This document shows positions 57,082 to 64,000 of a DNA stretch of 64,000 bases, piece by piece. The notes under the pieces are model-generated. The model saw nothing but the letters and a program-made list of their open reading frames with translations. It had not been told where the DNA came from and did no database searches. Source of the stretch: Arenibacter antarcticus (lineage in GTDB: Bacteria > Bacteroidota > Bacteroidia > Flavobacteriales > Flavobacteriaceae); NCBI RefSeq assembly GCF_041320605.1, contig NZ_CP166679.1, positions 2,213,501 through 2,277,500 on the forward strand. The letters run 5' to 3'. Every line of letters begins with the position of its first letter. Position 1 is the first letter of the stretch. The position numbers and the translations under genes are program-made.

Positions 57082-59070
57082 ATGAAATATTTGTTGACGC
57101 TTTTATTAGTGTTTTTTGGTCAATCGCTTTTTGCACAAGAAGATTCAATTCCTACTCCTAGGAAAATGGAACGCCCTGCCGTTGGTGGCAAGGGTAATAT
57201 GATACCTTCAAAGCGAGCTGTTGGTGCCCAAGTACAGGAAATAACGATCAAGGATTATAAAATAATTAATTTTCAGAGGGATACCACATTTCTGGATACC
57301 ACCATCTCGATCCAAAAGGAATACAAATACAATTTCTTAAGAAGGGACGATTTTGAACTGATGCCCTTTGCCAATGTAGGTCAACCCTATAATAAGTTGG
57401 GAGCTAATTTAGATATCAAGGATATCTATCCACAATTAGGGGCCAATGCCAAGCACTTCAATTATATGGAGGCAAGGGAGGTAGATTACTACAATGTAGC
57501 AACTCCTTTGTCAGACCTAATGTTTAAAACCACTTTTGAACAGGGGCAGTTGTTAGACGCAATGCTAACCTTTAACACCTCTAGGAGACTCAATTTTTCT
57601 CTGGGGTATAAAGGTTTTAAATCACTTGGAAAATATCAATTCAGTCAAGCCGAGGCTGGTAATTTTAAGGCAACCACTAATTATGTAACAGCGAATGGGC
57701 GTTATAATTTAAGAGCTCATATTGCTGCCCAGAATCAACAAACGGAAGAAAATGGGGGATTGGCCAATAAAGAATTGCAATTCGAATCGGAAGATCCCGA
57801 ATTCAAAGATCGTTCTAGAGTGGATGTGCTTTTTTCCAACGCGACGAGTCGACTTCTGGGGAAACGGTACTATCTAGATCACCAATATATCTTGTTCGGA
57901 AAGAAATTGGATTCTGGGAAAGTGAAGACTACGGCACTAACTGTTGGGCATCAATTTAATTATGAGACCAAGTACACCCACTTTAAACAGACTGCCCAAA
58001 ATGCGTATTTTGGCGATGCGTTTTCATCGGTGATAGGAGATAAGGCAAATTTAAAGACCACCAATAACCAACTCAGTGCCCAGTTTTCGAATAAGACCTT
58101 AGGAGTTCTTACGGGGTACTTGGACCTATATCAGTATAATTATTATTTCAATACCTTGCTACATACAGGTACTCAGTTAATCCAGAGTCAGTTAAAGGGC
58201 AATGAAGTTGCCGTCGGAGCAAAATATGTAAAAAAAATAGGAGGATTTCAATTGAATGGTTCCCTAAGGTCTAATATATCGGGAGATCTATCCGGCACCT
58301 TATTGGATGCCTTTGCTAGTTATAGGATAAACGAAAACCACGCCCTTAAGTTTTCTATCCATTCCTCTTCCAAGATGCCCGATTTTAATTACTTGTTGTA
58401 TCAAAGCGATTATCGCAATTACAATTGGCAGCACACCTCAGATTTTAAGAAGCAGGGCAATATCGGATTTCAATTTGATCTGGATTCCAAAATATGGGGC
58501 AGTCTAATGGCGAAGTATTCCACCTTAAATAACTATACTTATTTTACGTCCGACCCGTCAGAAACTGTAGTCGAGGGCAGCGAACAGGCCTTTATTAAAC
58601 CATTCCAGGACGAGGGGACCATTAACCTTATTAAGTTGAAATACGGAAAGGAGTTTAAATGGAAGGGATTTGCACTTAACAATACCATCATGTACCAGAA
58701 TGTGTCGCAATCCAATGCAGTATTAAATCTGCCGGATTTCGTGACTAGGAACACTTTGTATTACTCTAATTTTGGATTTAAGAAAGCCTTGTATTTTCAA
58801 ACTGGGGTTACCCTAAAGTATTTCACTTCCTATACTATGGATGCTTACAATCCAGTGTTGGGGGAGTTCTATTCCCAGAGCGCAGAAGAGTTCGGCGGTT
58901 TTCCCATGTTAGATTTCTTTATAAATGCCCGTATTCAGCAGACTAGGGTGTATTTAAAAGCGGAGCACTTTAACTCTTTATTTTCTAAAAACAACTTTTA
59001 CGCAGCGCCGAATTATCCGTATAGGGATTTCGTGATCCGATTTGGATTGGTGTGGAACTTCTTTTCTTAA
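57082..59070 (+). CDS. Putative porin (Porin_10 type)
   Basis: 662 residues. Signal peptide to QSLFAQ. The conserved N-terminal segment of the Bacteroidota putative porins is present (YKYNFLRRDDFELMPFANVG, YNKLGANLDIKDIYPQLGAN, VATPLSDLMFKTTFEQGQLL). The rest is a repeated amphipathic barrel ending FVIRFGLVWNFFS, an aromatic outer-membrane terminus. A box TAACTTTG precedes it, so it may be transcribed separately from SusCD. Substrate unknown. Confidence 0.87.
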   Translation: MKYLLTLLLVFFGQSLFAQEDSIPTPRKMERPAVGGKGNMIPSKRAVGAQVQEITIKDYKIINFQRDTTFLDTTISIQKEYKYNFLRRDDFELMPFANVGQPYNKLGANLDIKDIYPQLGANAKHFNYMEAREVDYYNVATPLSDLMFKTTFEQGQLLDAMLTFNTSRRLNFSLGYKGFKSLGKYQFSQAEAGNFKATTNYVTANGRYNLRAHIAAQNQQTEENGGLANKELQFESEDPEFKDRSRVDVLFSNATSRLLGKRYYLDHQYILFGKKLDSGKVKTTALTVGHQFNYETKYTHFKQTAQNAYFGDAFSSVIGDKANLKTTNNQLSAQFSNKTLGVLTGYLDLYQYNYYFNTLLHTGTQLIQSQLKGNEVAVGAKYVKKIGGFQLNGSLRSNISGDLSGTLLDAFASYRINENHALKFSIHSSSKMPDFNYLLYQSDYRNYNWQHTSDFKKQGNIGFQFDLDSKIWGSLMAKYSTLNNYTYFTSDPSETVVEGSEQAFIKPFQDEGTINLIKLKYGKEFKWKGFALNNTIMYQNVSQSNAVLNLPDFVTRNTLYYSNFGFKKALYFQTGVTLKYFTSYTMDAYNPVLGEFYSQSAEEFGGFPMLDFFINARIQQTRVYLKAEHFNSLFSKNNFYAAPNYPYRDFVIRFGLVWNFFS

Positions 59071-59793
59071 TTAAGGTCGACTCTATTTTTGTATTGAGCG
59101 TTTCCCTCCTTCGTTGGGCCGGGCTTAACGCGGACCGATAGGTGGCCCCTCCAAGGTTCTGTGTTAGATAACTGACCGGTTGCTGGTGCCTACCTTAAAA
59201 GGAGGGGTAGCACTTCCGTGGTGCGGGTGGGGCAATACCTAATGTACTTCTGTTGACTTAAGTAATAGGACCTATTAGGTTTTGGACCTCTGGCAGGCCT
59301 ATTGGCAGCTATGTCGCGGGCTCCCTGGTGCCTCAATCCCAATACCCGCATCCTTTTCTTAGTATTCGGCTTATGCTAGGGACTGAGCTTGCTTATTACT
59401 AACTACTTTATACTTGATATTAATACATCTCACTACTCAATAGTATATATAGGAGGGGTGGAGTTGTGTTTTAGATTTTATCGTATTTCTTTTATTCACT
59501 ATATACATGCTTATATTTAGCCGTTGCTCCGGTTGGAGACAGGTAGTGTCTTTTTTGCTGATGCCTTAGAGCTCTCCCATTGTCATGCGTAGTGAGATTG
59601 GCACAAATGCCAATCTCACTACGCACTACTATTGAAAGGCAGATTACTGATGTATTTTTCGGTGCTGCTCCTTGTTATGGGTGTATTTATGCTGCTGCTT
59701 ACGACTAATGCCGAAATACTTTTTTTACAAAAACCTGTTTTACAGTCTTTTGTGTTGTGGTATTAAAAAAAGGCAAAAAACTTATTAAAAAAG
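59071..59793. other. Gene-free region upstream of the rRNA operon, GC-richer and structured in part
   Basis: About 720 bases without an open frame. From about 59095 to 59350 the sequence is visibly richer in G and C than its surroundings and has several self-complementary pieces: CCCCTCC (59146-59152) with GGAGGGG (59201-59207), and TAATAGG-A-CCTATTA (59264-59278). A separate 18-bp hairpin lies at 59586-59625. No known RNA family recognised. Confidence 0.5.
59586..59625. repeat. Perfect 18-bp hairpin
   Basis: TGCGTAGTGAGATTGGCA (59586-59603), loop CAAA, exact inverse at 59608-59625. No T-run on either side, so not an ordinary terminator. Confidence 0.7.
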
Positions 59794-59794
59794 C

Positions 59795-59825
59795 TTGTGG
59801 GATTTAAAAAGGGGTGGTAAATTTG
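59795..59825 (+). promoter_or_regulatory. rRNA operon promoter P1
   Basis: TTG at 59795-59797, 20 bases, TAAATTTG at 59818-59825. The context AAGCTTGT...TTTAAAAAGGGG is repeated at P2. Confidence 0.8.
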
Positions 59826-59946
59826 CACCCCGCAAACGAAGCGAAAGTGAGTGAGCGGCAGGTGAGCAGATCACCACGTTATTTGAAATTCCTGATTCGA
59901 AGTTGCCGAGTAAAAAAAAAGAAATTAATTTTTCTCAAAAAAAAGC

Positions 59947-59976
59947 TTGTCAATTTAAAAAAGGGTTGTACATTTG
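59947..59976 (+). promoter_or_regulatory. rRNA operon promoter P2
   Basis: TTG at 59947-59949, 19 bases, TACATTTG at 59969-59976. It lies 152 bases after P1 in a similar sequence context, about 170 bases before 16S. Confidence 0.8.
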
Positions 59977-60021
59977 CAGCCGCTTACGGAAACGGAGTGA
60001 AGGAAAATAAAGAGATTAAAA

Positions 60022-60037
60022 GTTCTTGGACATATTG
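60022..60037 (+). promoter_or_regulatory. boxA-like leader element
   Basis: GTTCTTGGACATATTG recurs with one or two changes before 23S (62166-62181). Position and sequence fit the boxA antitermination element of rRNA operons (E. coli TGCTCTTTAACA). Confidence 0.5.
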
Positions 60038-60147
60038 TAAAGACAGCGTATCATGATCTGGCGACAGATTGTGATACAGAAAAGAAAACCGAAAATACGG
60101 GCCGGGCATTCTACTCCTGATGGTTGATCGAAGTAATTTAAGAATCA

Positions 60148-61667
<1,520 letters not shown>

Positions 61668-61743
61668 AGAGTATTTGCCATTGGGAGTAGGGCGCAAGCG
61701 CCCGTTTATTCGGTTTTCTGTTTTTACATATACTAATATAGTG

Positions 61744-61817
61744 AGTCTCATAGCTCAGCTGGTTAGAGCGCTACACTGATAATGTAGAGGTCGGCAGTTC
61801 GAGTCTGCCTGAGACTA
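61744..61817 (+). tRNA. tRNA-Ile (GAT)
   Basis: Anticodon GAT at 61778-61780. Acceptor stem AGTCTCA with TGAGACT, discriminator A. D arm TAGCTCAGCTGGTTAGAGC and T arm CGGCAGTTCGAGTCTGCC are intact. CCA is not encoded. Standard position between 16S and 23S. Confidence 0.96.
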
Positions 61818-61872
61818 CAAATTACAACGTAGGCGAGGTGCGGACAAGAAGTTCATACTGCTATAAGCAGTA

Positions 61873-61898
61873 AGTCTGCCTGAGACTACAAATTACAA
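61873..61898 (+). repeat. Duplicate of the tRNA-Ile 3' end in the rRNA spacer
   Basis: The 26 bases from AGTCTGCCTGAG to ATTACAA at 61802-61827 (tRNA-Ile 3' part plus 10 bases) are repeated exactly 71 bases downstream. Confidence 0.85.
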
Positions 61899-62007
61899 TT
61901 TTGTTCTTCGGGACACACGTTCATTGATTGAAAGTATTGAATTAGGAAATTCTAGAAGTTGGGAAACCTGACGACTGTAAAGTGGCATCTGCCGACTTAT
62001 AGAACAC

Positions 62008-62084
62008 GGGGGATTAGCTCAGCTGGCTAGAGCGCCTGCCTTGCACGCAGGAGGTCATCGGTTCGACTCCGATATTCTCCACCA
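62008..62084 (+). tRNA. tRNA-Ala (TGC)
   Basis: Anticodon TGC at 62042-62044. Acceptor GGGGGAT with ATTCTCC (two G.T pairs), discriminator A, and CCA encoded at 62082-62084. T arm ATCGGTTCGACTCCGAT is intact. Confidence 0.96.
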
Positions 62085-62165
62085 AAACGCCAAAGGTGCA
62101 AACCTATGGCAGAGAACGGCAAGTTCTTGGTCTTTTTTTTTAGACCATGGGCGAACTGTTGGAAA

Positions 62166-62181
62166 GTTCATTGACATATTG
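62166..62181 (+). promoter_or_regulatory. boxA-like element before 23S
   Basis: GTTCATTGACATATTG, near-copy of the element before 16S (60022-60037). Confidence 0.5.
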
Positions 62182-62314
62182 GGACAGGGTGCGCAACAGA
62201 TTCAGGTCTTTGCGTACACTGAAAAAGAAACACAAAAGTAAAGTAAAGTACAAGTACAAGAGTGTCCCCTAAGGCAGCCGCCAAGGGGGGCGTATAATAT
62301 AAAAGGTCTGGCGA

Positions 62315-64000
<1,686 letters not shown>

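Noticed and set aside
59814..60056. 80-residue plus-strand frame
   Set aside because: It spans the rRNA promoters P1 and P2 and the leader; it is not a gene.

Overview
The window is a chromosomal segment of a member of the Flavobacteriaceae (Bacteroidota), probably marine. The evidence is mutually consistent: AT-rich DNA, TAnnTTTG promoter boxes paired with an upstream TTG, a SusC/SusD pair, Bacteroidota-specific families (GSCFA, DUF4230, DUF4136, DUF5522, putative porin, long aromatic amino acid hydroxylase), and a 16S rRNA ending in GGCTGGAACACCTCC as flavobacterial 16S genes do. I do not assign a genus.

Layout. (1) 1-8300: a catabolic-looking cluster on the + strand. Two near-identical ceramidase-fold proteins (the first cut by the window edge) flank a lipoprotein with a PVC-type propeller/HEAT/cytochrome c architecture, and a GH110-type alpha-galactosidase-like beta-helix protein follows. 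(2) 8300-13130: an islet with decayed coding sequence and a tRNA-like relic on the left, then a surface ice-binding (DUF3494) lipoprotein and a large OmpA-type protein, then what looks like a group II intron remnant abutting the initiator tRNA gene. (3) 13570-36700: mainly core genes. These are an NhaC-type antiporter, era, der, a TonB-receptor-like barrel, a VOC protein, a minus-strand run of M23 peptidase, MerR regulator, LemA and two TPM proteins, then alaS, a GSCFA protein, a DUF4230 protein, a CE15-like esterase, an aromatic amino acid hydroxylase, and a tightly overlapping operon of a small HExxH protein, an ACC-deaminase-like enzyme, a glucosaminidase and hemL. (4) 36960-51600: a Spy-like protein, two tandem tiny membrane-protein paralogues, a large HExxH metalloprotease, a DASS transporter, lysS with a C-terminal extension, a Pmp3-type peptide, lipB, a TapB-like protein, an OmpA lipid-free envelope protein, a large lipoprotein and rnhB. 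(5) 52100-59070: a SusC/SusD pair and a putative porin. (6) 59070-64000: a gene-free, structured region, two tandem rRNA promoters, then 16S - tRNA-Ile - tRNA-Ala - 23S (23S runs off the window).

Four real small genes are shorter than usual gene-calling cut-offs and were found by reading: DUF5522 (32955-33116), a 51-residue paralogue (37844-37999), Pmp3 (45123-45278), plus the neighbouring 63-residue paralogue (38131-38322).

No CRISPR array, complete insertion sequence, prophage or recognised defence system is visible. The most unusual material is the duplicated ceramidase-fold/cytochrome/GH110 cluster, the ice-binding islet next to tRNA-fMet, a promoter that would make lipB almost leaderless, an orphan terminator suggesting an unannotated small RNA, and the unexplained GC-richer region upstream of the rRNA operon.
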